Positions 49,910 to 60,131 of a stretch of DNA of 64,000 nucleotides are shown here, piece by piece. Position 1 is the first letter of the stretch, and the number at the start of each line of letters is the position of its first letter. Source of the DNA: an uncultured Alphaproteobacteria bacterium (lineage in GTDB: Bacteria > Pseudomonadota > Alphaproteobacteria > Pelagibacterales > Pelagibacteraceae); contig CAIQAD010000017.1 of the NCBI GenBank assembly GCA_903869725.1, positions 58,033 to 122,032 on the forward strand. Direction: 5' to 3'. A program made the translations under genes and the position numbers. The notes below the pieces were generated by a model. The model was not told the DNA's origin. It saw nothing but the letters and a program-made list of their open reading frames with translations, and made no database searches.

Positions 49910-50500
49910 ATGGATTTGCAGCTGATTTTTCCAACACCTGTATACATTAAAGACATAGCGACAGAAGCATTTAATCAAGAGTTAGAAAAAAATATTTTCA
50001 GTTGGGCTAAGGAAGATGGTGGAATAACTAAAACAAATGTTAACGGCTGGCATTCTGCTGATAACATGCATGAAAGAAAAGAATTTAAAGGTTTAGTAGA
50101 TCTATTATTTGAAGCTCAATATTTTATTTATAAACAAGAAATTATGGAATTTGAACCGGTTCTTGAAAATATGTGGGCAAATATTAATCCTCCTGGAGGA
50201 TACAACATTCCCCATATTCATCCGAATTCTCTTTGGTCCGGAGTGTATTATGTCAAAACTCCAAATAATTGTGGCAGTTTAATTTTAGATGATCCTAAAA
50301 CTCAATCACATATGATGATTCCAAAAAGAAAATCTGGAATAATACCCCCAAGTTTTTTATGGAAACAAATTGAATATATTCCAAAAGCTGGAAGATTAAT
50401 TATGTTTCCAAGTTGGCTTAATCACTGGGTTAATCCAAATAAAAGCGATGATACAAGAATTTCTGTATCGTTTAATTTTACTCAGAAAAGTATTATTTAA
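49910..50500 (+). CDS. Putative 2OG-Fe(II) oxygenase (TIGR02466-like)
   Basis: LIFPTPVY N-terminus, PHIHPNSLWSGVYYVKTP, GRLIMFPSWLNHWVNPN...RISVSFNF. Confidence 0.8.
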   Translation: MDLQLIFPTPVYIKDIATEAFNQELEKNIFSWAKEDGGITKTNVNGWHSADNMHERKEFKGLVDLLFEAQYFIYKQEIMEFEPVLENMWANINPPGGYNIPHIHPNSLWSGVYYVKTPNNCGSLILDDPKTQSHMMIPKRKSGIIPPSFLWKQIEYIPKAGRLIMFPSWLNHWVNPNKSDDTRISVSFNFTQKSII

Positions 50501-50504
50501 TTTT

Positions 50505-50581
50505 TGGTAGCGGGAAGTGGGATCGAACCACCGACCTCAGGCTTATGAGTCCTGCGCTCTAACCAACTGAGCTATCCCGCC
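50505..50581 (-). tRNA. tRNA with CAT anticodon (probably elongator Met; Ile2 not excluded), 3' CCA encoded
   Basis: Minus strand GGCGGGATAGCTCAGTTGGTTAGAGCGCAGGACTCATAAGCCTGAGGTCGGTGGTTCGATCCCACTTCCCGCTACCA folds as a cloverleaf. Confidence 0.95.
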
Positions 50582-50629
50582 ATAATTATAATTCTATCAA
50601 CAAAGATAATTTCACACAAGATGAACTGG

Positions 50630-51055
50630 TTAGTTCTCTCCTATAATATGAAGAAATATTTTTCGAGTCTGCCGATCTATTCTATGTTCAAATAAATACA
50701 AACCTTGCCATGTACCGAGCACTAATTGATTATTTTTTATACTCAAAGTTATATTGCTATTAGTTAATGAAGATTTTATGTGAGCTGGCATATCATCTTT
50801 ACCTTCCGTATTATGAATGTACAATTTATCATTCATTGGAACTAACTTGTCGTAAAAATTTATCAAATCTTTTTGAACATCGTGATCAGCATTTTCTTGA
50901 ATAATTAACGACGCACTAGTGTGAAGAATAGAAATATTTAAAATTCCATATTTTACTTTAGAATTATTAACAAAATTAATAATTTTATTTGTTATTTTTA
51001 TTAATTTATTACCATGAGTTGAAATATTTAACTCCTCAAAAAATTGAGTGAACAT
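50630..51055 (-). CDS. YjbQ/UPF0047 family protein
   Basis: ISILHTSASLIIQENADHDVQKDL...MPAHIKSSL...LGTWQGLYLFEHR. Confidence 0.92.
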   Translation of the reverse strand: MFTQFFEELNISTHGNKLIKITNKIINFVNNSKVKYGILNISILHTSASLIIQENADHDVQKDLINFYDKLVPMNDKLYIHNTEGKDDMPAHIKSSLTNSNITLSIKNNQLVLGTWQGLYLFEHRIDRQTRKIFLHIIGEN

Positions 51056-51071
51056 TATTAGAAATAAAAAC

Positions 51072-51257
51072 TTAAATTAAAGCGATTGCTAACCCAGCGA
51101 CAAGAAATAAAGATAAAATAATTATAATTTTAGTTTGAATTTTTTTTTGAAATTGATCATACGAATTCTTTTCTAATACCAACTCTCTAATATCCGCTTT
51201 TCTTTTTGAAAAGTCTGGTCGATAAATGACTTCTTGGTCTTTCTTAAAAAAATTCAT
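51072..51257 (-). CDS. Small single-TM hypothetical protein (61 aa)
   Basis: C-terminal IIIILSLFLVAGLAIALI hydrophobic segment. Confidence 0.5.
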   Translation of the reverse strand: MNFFKKDQEVIYRPDFSKRKADIRELVLEKNSYDQFQKKIQTKIIIILSLFLVAGLAIALI

Positions 51258-51362
51258 TAGCGGACTTTAACCATAAGGATAAAAAATAATCAATTTGATT
51301 GTTAAAATTGTTAAATTTTCATTTTTTTTTCCTAAATTTTTGTTAAAAAGAACTTAATAAAT

Positions 51363-51446
51363 ATGGGATATCCTAAAAAACACAGAGGCAGAAGAAAAGT
51401 TGGCTCTAAGATCAGAAGAAACAGAAGAAGAAATAAAAAGAAATAA
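51363..51446 (+). CDS. 27-aa highly basic micro-protein (not in ORF track), possible small ribosomal/nucleic-acid-binding protein
   Basis: MGYPKKHRGRRKVGSKIRRNRRRNKKK*: more than half Lys/Arg; preceded by an A/G-rich leader; between two minus-strand genes. Confidence 0.6.
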   Translation: MGYPKKHRGRRKVGSKIRRNRRRNKKK

Positions 51447-51452
51447 TTTCGA

Positions 51453-52622
51453 CTACTCTGTAGCTTTTATCCAGCCACCACCTAAAACTCTAACACCCAT
51501 AAGATCGGGTTTATAAAATACGCACGCTTGTCCTGGTGATACTCCAAGTTCGCCTTTTAAAAATGTTACTTGTTTCTTGTCGTAATCAAATTTAGCTTCT
51601 ATTAAACGTCCAGTAGAACGAACTTTTACAAAAATATTTTCATTAAAATCAAATAATGGATTTGAAATATAATTAATATTATCAATTAATATTTTATTTA
51701 TTTCTAATTGTTCTTTTTTTCCAATAACAACCTCATTTTTTTTTGCGTTAATTTTAATAACATAATAAGGAATATCTCCTGAAATTTTTATTCCTTTTCT
51801 TTGGCCAATCGTAAAATTTATAACTCCTTCATGTTTTCCTAAAATATTACCGCTAGTATCAATAATGTTTCCTGGTTGATGCGCTTCTGGTCTTAATTTT
51901 GCTATAACTGAAGCATAGTCGCCATTTGGTACAAAACAAATGTCCTGACTATCAGGCTTGCTAGCAACTGCTAAATCTAATTTCTTTGCAATATTTCTAG
52001 TTTCATCTTTTGGCAAATCTCCTAGAGGGAAATGCAAATAATCTAATTGATCTTGTGTGGTTGTAAATAAAAAATATGTTTGGTCACGATTTAAATCTTT
52101 TGGCTGATACATTTTACCTATTCCATTATCGATAATTTTTTTTACATAATGACCAGTAATTAAAGCATCTGCGTTTAAATTTTTTGCTGAATCAAATAAA
52201 TCTCTAAATTTAACTGTTTGATTGCAACTGACGCATGGAATAGGGGTTTCTCCTTTTAAATATGAATCTGCAAATTTTTCTATGACTTCATTTTTAAATT
52301 TATTTTCAAAATTTAAAACATAATGATCGATATCTAATTTTTCAGAGACTCTTTTTGCGTCATAAATATCTTGGCCAGCACAACAAGTGCCTGGTCTTTT
52401 ATTAATTTGTGAATAATCATACAACTGAAGTGTAATTCCAATCACTTGATATCCTTCTCTCTTCATTAAGCCAGCAACCACAGATGAATCTACTCCTCCA
52501 GACATTGCGACAACAACTTTTGTGTCTTGTGGCGCTTTATCAATGCCGAGCAGATTACTATTAATTTTGGAATTAAGCGGAGATAGCATAAAAAGTGATA
52601 TATTCTTACAATATAAGAGCAA
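51453..52622 (-). CDS. mnmA: tRNA-specific 2-thiouridylase (start probably about 52589)
   Basis: [48 protein letters not shown]. Confidence 0.95.
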   Translation of the reverse strand: MLLYCKNISLFMLSPLNSKINSNLLGIDKAPQDTKVVVAMSGGVDSSVVAGLMKREGYQVIGITLQLYDYSQINKRPGTCCAGQDIYDAKRVSEKLDIDHYVLNFENKFKNEVIEKFADSYLKGETPIPCVSCNQTVKFRDLFDSAKNLNADALITGHYVKKIIDNGIGKMYQPKDLNRDQTYFLFTTTQDQLDYLHFPLGDLPKDETRNIAKKLDLAVASKPDSQDICFVPNGDYASVIAKLRPEAHQPGNIIDTSGNILGKHEGVINFTIGQRKGIKISGDIPYYVIKINAKKNEVVIGKKEQLEINKILIDNINYISNPLFDFNENIFVKVRSTGRLIEAKFDYDKKQVTFLKGELGVSPGQACVFYKPDLMGVRVLGGGWIKATE

Positions 52623-52639
52623 ATAAGTATAAATAAAAA

Positions 52640-52816
52640 ATGATTTTTGACTACGAACCTGGTGATTATGTAATCAATCCAAAAAACAAAGAGTGGGGTC
52701 TTGGACAAGTACAATCTATTATAAAAAATATAGTTACTGTTAATTTTGAAAATTCAGGAAAAAAAACAATTATTGCAGATAAAATATTATTAGAAAAAAT
52801 AAATGTCGAAAATTAA
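52640..52816 (+). CDS. DUF3553-like small protein, 58 aa (not in ORF track)
   Basis: [58 protein letters not shown]; overlaps the next gene start by 14 nt. Confidence 0.8.
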   Translation: MIFDYEPGDYVINPKNKEWGLGQVQSIIKNIVTVNFENSGKKTIIADKILLEKINVEN

Positions 52817-53582
52817 TTTAAAAAAAATAGCAGAAGAACTTATTCCTTGCTTTTATAAAGCTGGAAAACACTCAGTTAAACTTTCTGGTAAAAATTTAAA
52901 AATAATAATTAAAAAAGATAATACTCCAGTAACAAATGGTGACTTAGAAGTAGATAAAATTTTGCAAAAAAAAATTAAACAATTAACCCCTAATATTCAA
53001 ATTGTATCTGAGGAAAATGTAAATGAAATTAATAAATTTGATTATAATAATTTTTGGTTGATTGACCCAATAGACGGAACCAAAGAATATATTAAAGGTA
53101 AAGAGCATTATACATTAAATGCTGCTCTTATCTTAAATAAGAAACCAGCTTTAGGCATAATTTATGCTCCAAAACTTAAACGTTTATTCTATTCGCACGG
53201 TAAGAATAAAGCTTTTGAAATAAATAAAAATAAAAAAATAAAATTGAATTGTAAAAAAAATAATAAAAAAAATAAAATTCTAGCTTTGGCAAACTCACAC
53301 AAGCCATCCACTACAATTTTAAATATATATAAAAAATTTAAAGTCTCAAATTTTACTGCTGTTTCAAGTTCATTAAAGTTCTGTTTAATTGCCTCTGGAG
53401 AATTTGACATTTATGCTGCTAGGCCAAGAGCAAAAGAATGGGACATAGCAGCTGGACATGGTATAGCAGAGCATGCCGGGGCAACATTAAGAACTTTTAA
53501 AGGTAAAAAAATAATTTATGGAAAAAGAGGATTTTTAAATCCATCTATGATTTTAAAACGATCTAAAAATCTTTTAAAATAA
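52803..53582 (+). CDS. cysQ: 3'(2'),5'-bisphosphate nucleotidase CysQ-like
   Basis: DNTPVTNGDLEVD, IVSEEN, WLIDPIDGTKEYI, EWDIAAGHGIAEHAG. Confidence 0.9.
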   Translation: MSKINLKKIAEELIPCFYKAGKHSVKLSGKNLKIIIKKDNTPVTNGDLEVDKILQKKIKQLTPNIQIVSEENVNEINKFDYNNFWLIDPIDGTKEYIKGKEHYTLNAALILNKKPALGIIYAPKLKRLFYSHGKNKAFEINKNKKIKLNCKKNNKKNKILALANSHKPSTTILNIYKKFKVSNFTAVSSSLKFCLIASGEFDIYAARPRAKEWDIAAGHGIAEHAGATLRTFKGKKIIYGKRGFLNPSMILKRSKNLLK

Positions 53583-53587
53583 AGAAT

Positions 53588-53746
53588 ATGGATAAAAATA
53601 TTTCAATCAAAATAATTTTGTGTGCAGTATTTTTTGGAATTGCGCTTTTTTTATTTGTATATTCGAAGCTTAAAAGGACTTTAAATAACATGATTATTTT
53701 AAAAAATAAGAAAAAAAAGCTTAGATCTTCTTTTCGTAAATTTTAA
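53588..53746 (+). CDS. Small single-TM basic protein, 52 aa (not in ORF track)
   Basis: MDKNISIKIILCAVFFGIALFLFVYSKLKRTLNNMIILKNKKKKLRSSFRKF*; overlaps the recX 3' end. Confidence 0.5.
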   Translation: MDKNISIKIILCAVFFGIALFLFVYSKLKRTLNNMIILKNKKKKLRSSFRKF

Positions 53747-54281
53747 GCTCATCTTTCTTTAAACTTAAAATATTTTTAGTAGTATCAAAGCTAAATCCTG
53801 CTCTTGCTAAAACTCCACTATCCTTTTTATAAAATAAATCCCTATTCGCCTCAGGCCTGTAAGGTCCTATTCTTCTTCTTTTGCAAACTCTAATGGCAGA
53901 ATAAAAATCAGGATCTACATTATCTTTTTGTATATCTTGCATAGTTTTCTTTAATAACTCACTAGCGATACCTTTTTGAGCAAGGTGCATCCTAATTTTA
54001 TTTAAAGAATACCCTCTTCTTAAGTAATTTTTAGATTTTAGCTCAGAGTAAATTACATCATTCAAAGCTCCTATATTTTCAAGGTTTAACAAAACTTTAT
54101 CTATTTCTTTTAAAACTCCCTCTTTGTCTTTATGTAAAAAATCTGTGTCCAAAACTTTTCTATATAAATAAATTCTTAAGTCTTTTTTTGAAGGTTGATA
54201 TTTATCAAGATATTTTAAAGCCAATTCTTTTATATCTTCTGAAGTTTCTATCGTTTGCTTTGCAGATTTATTAAACTTCAT
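53721..54281 (-). CDS. recX: Regulatory protein RecX
   Basis: LDKYQPSKKDLRIYLYRKVL, YLRRGYSLNKIRMHLAQKGI, ...ICKRRRIGPYR. Confidence 0.85.
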   Translation of the reverse strand: MKFNKSAKQTIETSEDIKELALKYLDKYQPSKKDLRIYLYRKVLDTDFLHKDKEGVLKEIDKVLLNLENIGALNDVIYSELKSKNYLRRGYSLNKIRMHLAQKGIASELLKKTMQDIQKDNVDPDFYSAIRVCKRRRIGPYRPEANRDLFYKKDSGVLARAGFSFDTTKNILSLKKDELKIYEKKI

Positions 54282-54301
54282 ATATTAATGCTTACTAACA
54301 T

Positions 54302-54829
54302 ATGCTTAATACATTAAAAGATTTTTTTACACTCGACATGATCTACATGTTTGTAAACGTTGGTGTAATTCCCTGCTGGCTAATGTTAATTTTTTTGCCA
54401 GGTTGGAATGGAACAAAAACTCTAGTCAATAGTGTGGTCATACCTTTAATTTTAGGACTTGCTTATACTTACGTTTTATATGTTTATTTAAACAACTCAG
54501 GAATTACAGCATTAAAAAGCTCTGGAATAACTGCCACATTATTTTCCAGCACTGCTAACAAACTGAGAACTTTCGAATTATATCAAGGAATTGATTTTCT
54601 TAAATCACTGCTTGCTGATAAGAATATTTTACTACTCTTTTGGATTCATTTTTTAACAATGAATTTATTAATTGGGACATGGATTTCAGCAGATGCTTCT
54701 AAAAATAAAGCCTTGCAATACATTGCTTGGCTACCTTTAATTCTTAGTTATTTTGTTGGACCGTTAGGTTTTGGAGTTTACTTAATATTAAGAATATTAG
54801 CAGCGCAAAAATTAAAATTGTTTGATTAA
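54302..54829 (+). CDS. ABA4-like (DUF4281) membrane protein
   Basis: VGVIPCWLMLIFLPGW, WIHFLTMNLLIGTWISADA, LSYFVGPLGFGVYLILR. Confidence 0.82.
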   Translation: MLNTLKDFFTLDMIYMFVNVGVIPCWLMLIFLPGWNGTKTLVNSVVIPLILGLAYTYVLYVYLNNSGITALKSSGITATLFSSTANKLRTFELYQGIDFLKSLLADKNILLLFWIHFLTMNLLIGTWISADASKNKALQYIAWLPLILSYFVGPLGFGVYLILRILAAQKLKLFD

Positions 54830-54867
54830 TTAAAATATACTTAAGTAATTTTTCAAACGATAATAGT

Positions 54868-55452
54868 ATGAAAAAAATTGACTTTTATTTTGATGTTGGA
54901 AGTCCATATTCTTACCTTGCGCATACACAGATTAAAAAATACGAAAAAGAATATAGTGAAAAAGTAAACTATATGCCTGTGCTTGTTGGTGGTCTTCACA
55001 AACTTTCAGGAATTACAGCGCCCGGCTTAATTCCTCTCAAAGCTAAATATTTAATCAAAGATTGCAAGCTTTGGGCTGACAAATATAAAGTTAAGTATCA
55101 ATTTAATAGATATTTTCCTATACGCACTGTTAATCTTATGAGAGCGTGTCTTATAGCTAAACAAGAAAATTATTTTGAAAAATTTGTTGATAAAGCATTT
55201 TATGCAGTGTGGGTTGATTCATTAAATATGAATGATGAACAGGTATTTTTAAAATTTCTCAAAAACGAAACACCTGATCCTGAGTTATTTTCAATTAAAT
55301 TTAACGATGATATAATAAAGAAAGAATTGATAAAAAGAACAAATGACTGTTTTGAAAAAGGTATTTTTGGAGTTCCAACTTTCTTTGTAAATGGTAAGTT
55401 TTTCTGGGGACAAGATCGCTTAGAATTTGCACTAAATGAAGCAAAAAAATAA
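54868..55452 (+). CDS. 2-hydroxychromene-2-carboxylate isomerase family (DsbA-like kappa GST)
   Basis: IDFYFDVGSPYSYLAHTQI, GIFGVPTFFVNGKFFWGQDRLEF. Confidence 0.92.
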   Translation: MKKIDFYFDVGSPYSYLAHTQIKKYEKEYSEKVNYMPVLVGGLHKLSGITAPGLIPLKAKYLIKDCKLWADKYKVKYQFNRYFPIRTVNLMRACLIAKQENYFEKFVDKAFYAVWVDSLNMNDEQVFLKFLKNETPDPELFSIKFNDDIIKKELIKRTNDCFEKGIFGVPTFFVNGKFFWGQDRLEFALNEAKK

Positions 55453-55470
55453 CAATAACCAAGTATTAAT

Positions 55471-55938
55471 TTGACTAAAATAAACTACAAAGCGTCAAAT
55501 TTTAAACTACCATCAAGTAAAAAAAATATATTCGAATTAAAAAATAATTTAAAACAATTTCAAGTTATTTATTTCTACCCAAAAGATAATACACCTGGCT
55601 GCACTATTGAAGCTCAAGATTTTACTAGATATTATAAACAATTTAGAAAACTAAATTGCGAAATTATTGGCATATCAAAAGACAATATCGAAAGTCATAA
55701 CAAATTTATTAAAAAATTTAAAATTCCGTTCCAATTACTTTCAGATGAAAAAGCTATGATAATTAAAAAATATAAAGCATGGGGAGAAAAATCCATGTAC
55801 GGCAAAAAATTTATGGGTATAAAAAGAACTACAATTCTATTAAATCCAAAGGGCAAAATAATTAAGGTCTGGAATAACGTAAAAGTAAAAGATCACGCAA
55901 AAGAAATTTTAAACTTTTTGAAAAATATTAATAGATAA
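55471..55938 (+). CDS. bcp: Peroxiredoxin (Bcp-type); start codon non-ATG or uncertain
   Basis: VIYFYPKDNTPGCTIEAQDFTRYY, IIGISKDNIESHNKFI. Confidence 0.92.
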   Translation: MTKINYKASNFKLPSSKKNIFELKNNLKQFQVIYFYPKDNTPGCTIEAQDFTRYYKQFRKLNCEIIGISKDNIESHNKFIKKFKIPFQLLSDEKAMIIKKYKAWGEKSMYGKKFMGIKRTTILLNPKGKIIKVWNNVKVKDHAKEILNFLKNINR

Positions 55939-56827
55939 ATTCTTTTTCTTTAAATCCCAAATAAAACAATACTGTTCTTAAATCAGTAAATCTGATCTGA
56001 TTTTTAATATTTTCTTGAATAATTTTATGAGCCATAAAACCAATTCCTAGTCCAGAAGCTTTCAACATTTTAAGATCATTTGATCCATCTCCAATAGAAA
56101 TTACGTCTTTTATTTTGCTAATCTTCATTTCGTTACAAACTTTATTTAAATAAAATAATTTGGAATTTTTATGTCCTGTAATAGGAATGTAATCTCCCGT
56201 AAATTTTCCATTTTTTGTGACAAATTTATTGCTTACGTGTTTTTTAAAACCTAAATATTTTGCTACATAAGTGGATATAGGTTGAAATCCTCCAGTAATA
56301 AGAACTGAATGATAATCATTTCTATTTAAAGTTTTAACTAATACACTTGCTCCATCTCTAAATTTAATATTTTTTAAAACTTTACTAATTAAGCTTATAT
56401 TTTTTCCTTTTAAATAATTAACTCTTAATTTCAATGTTTCACGCAATCCTATCTTACCTTCCATTGCAAGTTTAGTTGTCTTTTCAATATCGATTTTAAT
56501 TCCCGCAATTTTAACCAGATCATCCAAAGTTTCATTATGAATGATTGTTGCATCCATATCAGAAAAAAATAATTTTTTTTTTCTAAATTTTATTTTTTGT
56601 ATACAAATATCTATTTTTTTTTTCAAACAAAATTTTCTTAATTTTTTTTCATTTATTTTATTAAAAGGATCACAATACAAATCTAAAGCTCTAGATGACA
56701 GAATTTCAAAGTGATTAGTATTTTGTATTTTAGAAAAAAAGTTGACTACACTATTGGTATCTAATTTTTTTTTTGAAACAAAAGTACAAACTAGTTGGTT
56801 GGAATTATTCATTATCTTTAAATTCAA
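55928..56827 (-). CDS. serB: Phosphoserine phosphatase
   Basis: LFFSDMDATIIHNETLDDLVKIAG, VLITGGFQPISTYVA, VISIGDGSNDLKMLKASGLGIGF. Confidence 0.94.
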   Translation of the reverse strand: MNLKIMNNSNQLVCTFVSKKKLDTNSVVNFFSKIQNTNHFEILSSRALDLYCDPFNKINEKKLRKFCLKKKIDICIQKIKFRKKKLFFSDMDATIIHNETLDDLVKIAGIKIDIEKTTKLAMEGKIGLRETLKLRVNYLKGKNISLISKVLKNIKFRDGASVLVKTLNRNDYHSVLITGGFQPISTYVAKYLGFKKHVSNKFVTKNGKFTGDYIPITGHKNSKLFYLNKVCNEMKISKIKDVISIGDGSNDLKMLKASGLGIGFMAHKIIQENIKNQIRFTDLRTVLFYLGFKEKEFIY

Positions 56828-58391
56828 TATATTTAGCTTGAATAACTAAAGGAATTTTTTTTATGTTTTCAATTATTTGCGCTTCAATTTTGCTATCTGT
56901 TGAAATAATAGCAATAGCCTCACCTCCGCTATTTAACCTTCCCAAATGAAATGTTGCTATATTAATTTTACTATCCGCAAGTAATTTCGAAAGATCTTTA
57001 ATAAAACCAGGTTTATCTTGATTAGTTACATATAAATTATGTTTCGATAAGTCAGCTTCAATTTTAATTCCTTTAATTTCAACAATTCTAGGTTTGCCTG
57101 CAAAAATTGTACCGGATAAACTTCGTGTTTGCTTTTCAGTTATGACTGTTAATTTAATTAATGTTTGATATTCAATTTCTCTTTGATGTTTTACTTCAGA
57201 AACAGAAATAGATTTACTTTTAGCAACTAACATTGAGTTAATTACATTAATGCTTTCGATTGAAGGTTTTAATAAATGATAAATAATATTTTGTGTTAAA
57301 GGGCCTGTATTTATTAAAGCCGCGGCTCCTTCATAGTCAATTTGCACAGATTTAATGGCATTTTCAGTCAGTTGACCTGCAAAAGCACCTAGTAGGCTAG
57401 TAAGTTTTAAATACGGTTTTACTGACTGCGATTCTTTTGCTGTCAGTGAAAAAGTATTAACTGAATTTGTGACTGCACCGGTTTTTAAATAATCAGAAAT
57501 TTGTTCTGCTATTTGCAGAGCAACTTTTTCTTGAGCTTCTACTGTAGAGGCTCCTAGATGAGGTGTTAAAATTAAGTTTTTTGTATTTAGTAACGGACTA
57601 TTTTTTGGAGGCTCTTCAACAAATACATCAAGAGCTGCGCTTGCAACATGACCATTATCTAAATTTTTTTTTAAAGCAACTTCATCAACCAATCCACCAC
57701 GTGCACAGTTTATAATTCTGACTCCTTTTTTCATTTTTTTAAAAGAATCAATGTTAATTATATTTTTTGTTTTTTCATTGAGCGGAGTATGCAACGTAAT
57801 AAAATCTGATTTTTTAAACAAATCATCTAATGTTACTTTTTCAACTCCTAATTCTTGAGCTTTTTTATCTTGTAAAAATGGATCAAATACAATTACTTTT
57901 AATAGTAAACCATGAGCTCTTTGAGCAACAATTGTTCCTATATTTCCACAACCAATAATTCCAAGAATTTTTCCAGTAATTTCTATGCCTTTGATTATAT
58001 TTTTTTCCCACTTACCTTCGTGTGTAGTTTTGTCTGCATAAGGAATTTGTCTTGCTGTAGACAAAAGTAAAGTTATAGCATGTTCTGCTGTAGTTATTGA
58101 ATTTCCAAAAGGAGTATTCATGACTATTTTTCCACTACGCGTAGCAGCCTCAAGATCTACATTATCTACTCCAATGCCGGCACGACCAATAACTTTTAGT
58201 TTTTTGCAAGAATCTATGACTTCTTTAGTTGCTTTTGTAGCTGAACGAACAACCAATGCGTCGCAATCTTGTAACTCTTGGATTAGAGAATTTTGATCGA
58301 GATCAGTTTTTATCTTAACTTCAATACCGTTATTTTTAAAAACAGTAATAGCTTCGTCACTTAATTTATCTGCTATTAAAACTTTATACAT
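56805..58391 (-). CDS. serA: D-3-phosphoglycerate dehydrogenase
   Basis: 528 aa; [41 protein letters not shown]-terminal ACT-like domain. Confidence 0.97.
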   Translation of the reverse strand: MYKVLIADKLSDEAITVFKNNGIEVKIKTDLDQNSLIQELQDCDALVVRSATKATKEVIDSCKKLKVIGRAGIGVDNVDLEAATRSGKIVMNTPFGNSITTAEHAITLLLSTARQIPYADKTTHEGKWEKNIIKGIEITGKILGIIGCGNIGTIVAQRAHGLLLKVIVFDPFLQDKKAQELGVEKVTLDDLFKKSDFITLHTPLNEKTKNIINIDSFKKMKKGVRIINCARGGLVDEVALKKNLDNGHVASAALDVFVEEPPKNSPLLNTKNLILTPHLGASTVEAQEKVALQIAEQISDYLKTGAVTNSVNTFSLTAKESQSVKPYLKLTSLLGAFAGQLTENAIKSVQIDYEGAAALINTGPLTQNIIYHLLKPSIESINVINSMLVAKSKSISVSEVKHQREIEYQTLIKLTVITEKQTRSLSGTIFAGKPRIVEIKGIKIEADLSKHNLYVTNQDKPGFIKDLSKLLADSKINIATFHLGRLNSGGEAIAIISTDSKIEAQIIENIKKIPLVIQAKYIEFKDNE

Positions 58392-59541
58392 CTATATTTG
58401 TTTGATAAGCCCACTTTATCCAAGGTAAAAGCAATTCGATATCTACTTTTTCAACTGTTGCGCCACCCCATATTCTAAAGCCTGCTGGGGCGGTTCTATA
58501 AGAATTAATGTCATAAGCAACGTTTTCTTTTTCTAAAATCGAATTAATTATCTTTAATTTAATAGCTTGATCCTCTTTTTTTAGCTTCTTAAAAATTGGA
58601 TCTACTATTTTTAAGCAAATACTTGTTGATGATATTGTTTCTTCATTTTCTGCCAAAAAATTAATCCAATCTTTGTTTTCTTTAATCCAAAATTTAATCT
58701 CTTCTAGATTTTTTTTAGAACGCTTAATAGCCCCTTCAAGTCCACCTATTGATTCTAACCAGAGCAATCCATCTAGACAATCTTCTACGCATAACATTGA
58801 TGGAGTATTAATAGTTTCTCCCTCAAATATACCTTCTAAAACTTTTTTATCTTCTGCGAGTCTATATATTTTTGGAATAGGCCAAGTAGGTTGATAGGTT
58901 TTTAATCTTTCAATTGCCTTTGGAGACAACGCAATCATTCCATGCGCAGCTTCTCCTCCTAAAACTTTTTGCCATGACCAAGTTATGACATCAAGTTTTG
59001 AATAATCCATATGCATAGCAAATACAGCAGAAGTTGCATCGCACATCACTAATCCTTCTCGATCGTTTTTAATCCAATCAGCATTAGGAACGCATACTCC
59101 AGAGGTTGTTCCGTTCCAAGTAAATATGATGTCGTTACTAAAATTGATTTTACTAAAATCGGGTAGTTTTCCATACTCGCTTTGATATATTTTTAAATTT
59201 TTAATTTTTAATTGAGAAGAAACATCCTTAATCCAATCGTTTCCAAAATTTTCCCAACCTAAAATTTCAACACCTCTTTCACCAAGCATACTCCACATTG
59301 CCATCTCTATAGAGCCAGTGTCAGAACCAGCAACAATTCCCAATTTATAATCATTTGGAAGTCTTAATATTTTTTTTGATAAAGTGATGACTTCTTTCAA
59401 TTTATCTTTTGCAACTTTAGATCTATGAGAGCGTCCTAAAGTAAAAGTAGGTAGATTATTAATTGACCAACCCGGCCTTTTAACGCAAGGTCCAGATGAA
59501 AAAAAGGGTCTATCAGGTTTTTTTTCAGGTCTTTGAATCAT
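58384..59541 (-). CDS. serC: Phosphoserine aminotransferase
   Basis: [57 protein letters not shown]. Confidence 0.95.
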   Translation of the reverse strand: MIQRPEKKPDRPFFSSGPCVKRPGWSINNLPTFTLGRSHRSKVAKDKLKEVITLSKKILRLPNDYKLGIVAGSDTGSIEMAMWSMLGERGVEILGWENFGNDWIKDVSSQLKIKNLKIYQSEYGKLPDFSKINFSNDIIFTWNGTTSGVCVPNADWIKNDREGLVMCDATSAVFAMHMDYSKLDVITWSWQKVLGGEAAHGMIALSPKAIERLKTYQPTWPIPKIYRLAEDKKVLEGIFEGETINTPSMLCVEDCLDGLLWLESIGGLEGAIKRSKKNLEEIKFWIKENKDWINFLAENEETISSTSICLKIVDPIFKKLKKEDQAIKLKIINSILEKENVAYDINSYRTAPAGFRIWGGATVEKVDIELLLPWIKWAYQTNIDV

Positions 59542-59666
59542 AATTTTTAACTAATTTTGCAAAACAATTTATTAAGACTAAAATAATATAAAATATATTT
59601 ACTTCTTTAAAATTAAAAAAATCGAAGAGTATTAAAGCTAAAATGATTAGGGATATATTGAAAATT

Positions 59667-59701
59667 TTCAATAACTCAGTTGTATCAACTGAGTTATTGA
59701 A
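59667..59701 (-). terminator. Perfect 16-bp stem / 3-nt loop hairpin downstream of hup
   Basis: TTCAATAACTCAGTTG-tat-CAACTGAGTTATTGAA, 7 nt past the HU stop; T-rich sequence follows on the minus strand. Confidence 0.8.
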
Positions 59702-59708
59702 TTTCGAA

Positions 59709-59984
59709 TTACTTATTAAACATTTCCTTTAAAGCTTTTGCAGGCAAAAACTTCACTTTTTGAGAAGCTGCAATTTGAATACTTTCACCAGTTCTAGGAT
59801 TTCTTCCTGTTCTAGCTTTTCTTTTTGCAACTTTATATGTGCCGAAACCAGCGATTTTAACAGTTTCATCACCCTTTAAAGCTCCAAGGATAATGTCTTG
59901 TATTTTATCAAAAGTTCTTTCAGCATCACTTTTGCCCATATTGCAAGCAGTTGCAATTTTGGCTACGAGTTGTTTTTTGTTCAT
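59709..59984 (-). CDS. hup: HU family DNA-binding protein (internal Met start preferred over track start)
   Basis: MNKKQLVAKIATACNMGKSDAERTFDKI...VKIAGFGTYKVAKRKARTGRNPRTGESIQIAASQKVKFLPAKALK. Confidence 0.95.
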   Translation of the reverse strand: MNKKQLVAKIATACNMGKSDAERTFDKIQDIILGALKGDETVKIAGFGTYKVAKRKARTGRNPRTGESIQIAASQKVKFLPAKALKEMFNK

Positions 59985-60131
59985 TTTAACCTTTTTGATT
60001 CGTTGATATTTCAAATACTGTTCAAAATTCAAACAAAATCAACATAAATGTAGTATTTACTTGAATTTTAAACACTACCTATTGTTGTTAAACTTTATAA
60101 ATGTTTTTAAGCTATTGAATTATATGAATTT

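Noticed and set aside
52490-52714. 74-aa minus ORF spanning the mnmA start and intergenic region
   Set aside because: Overlaps mnmA and the clear DUF3553-like plus-strand ORF (52640-52816).
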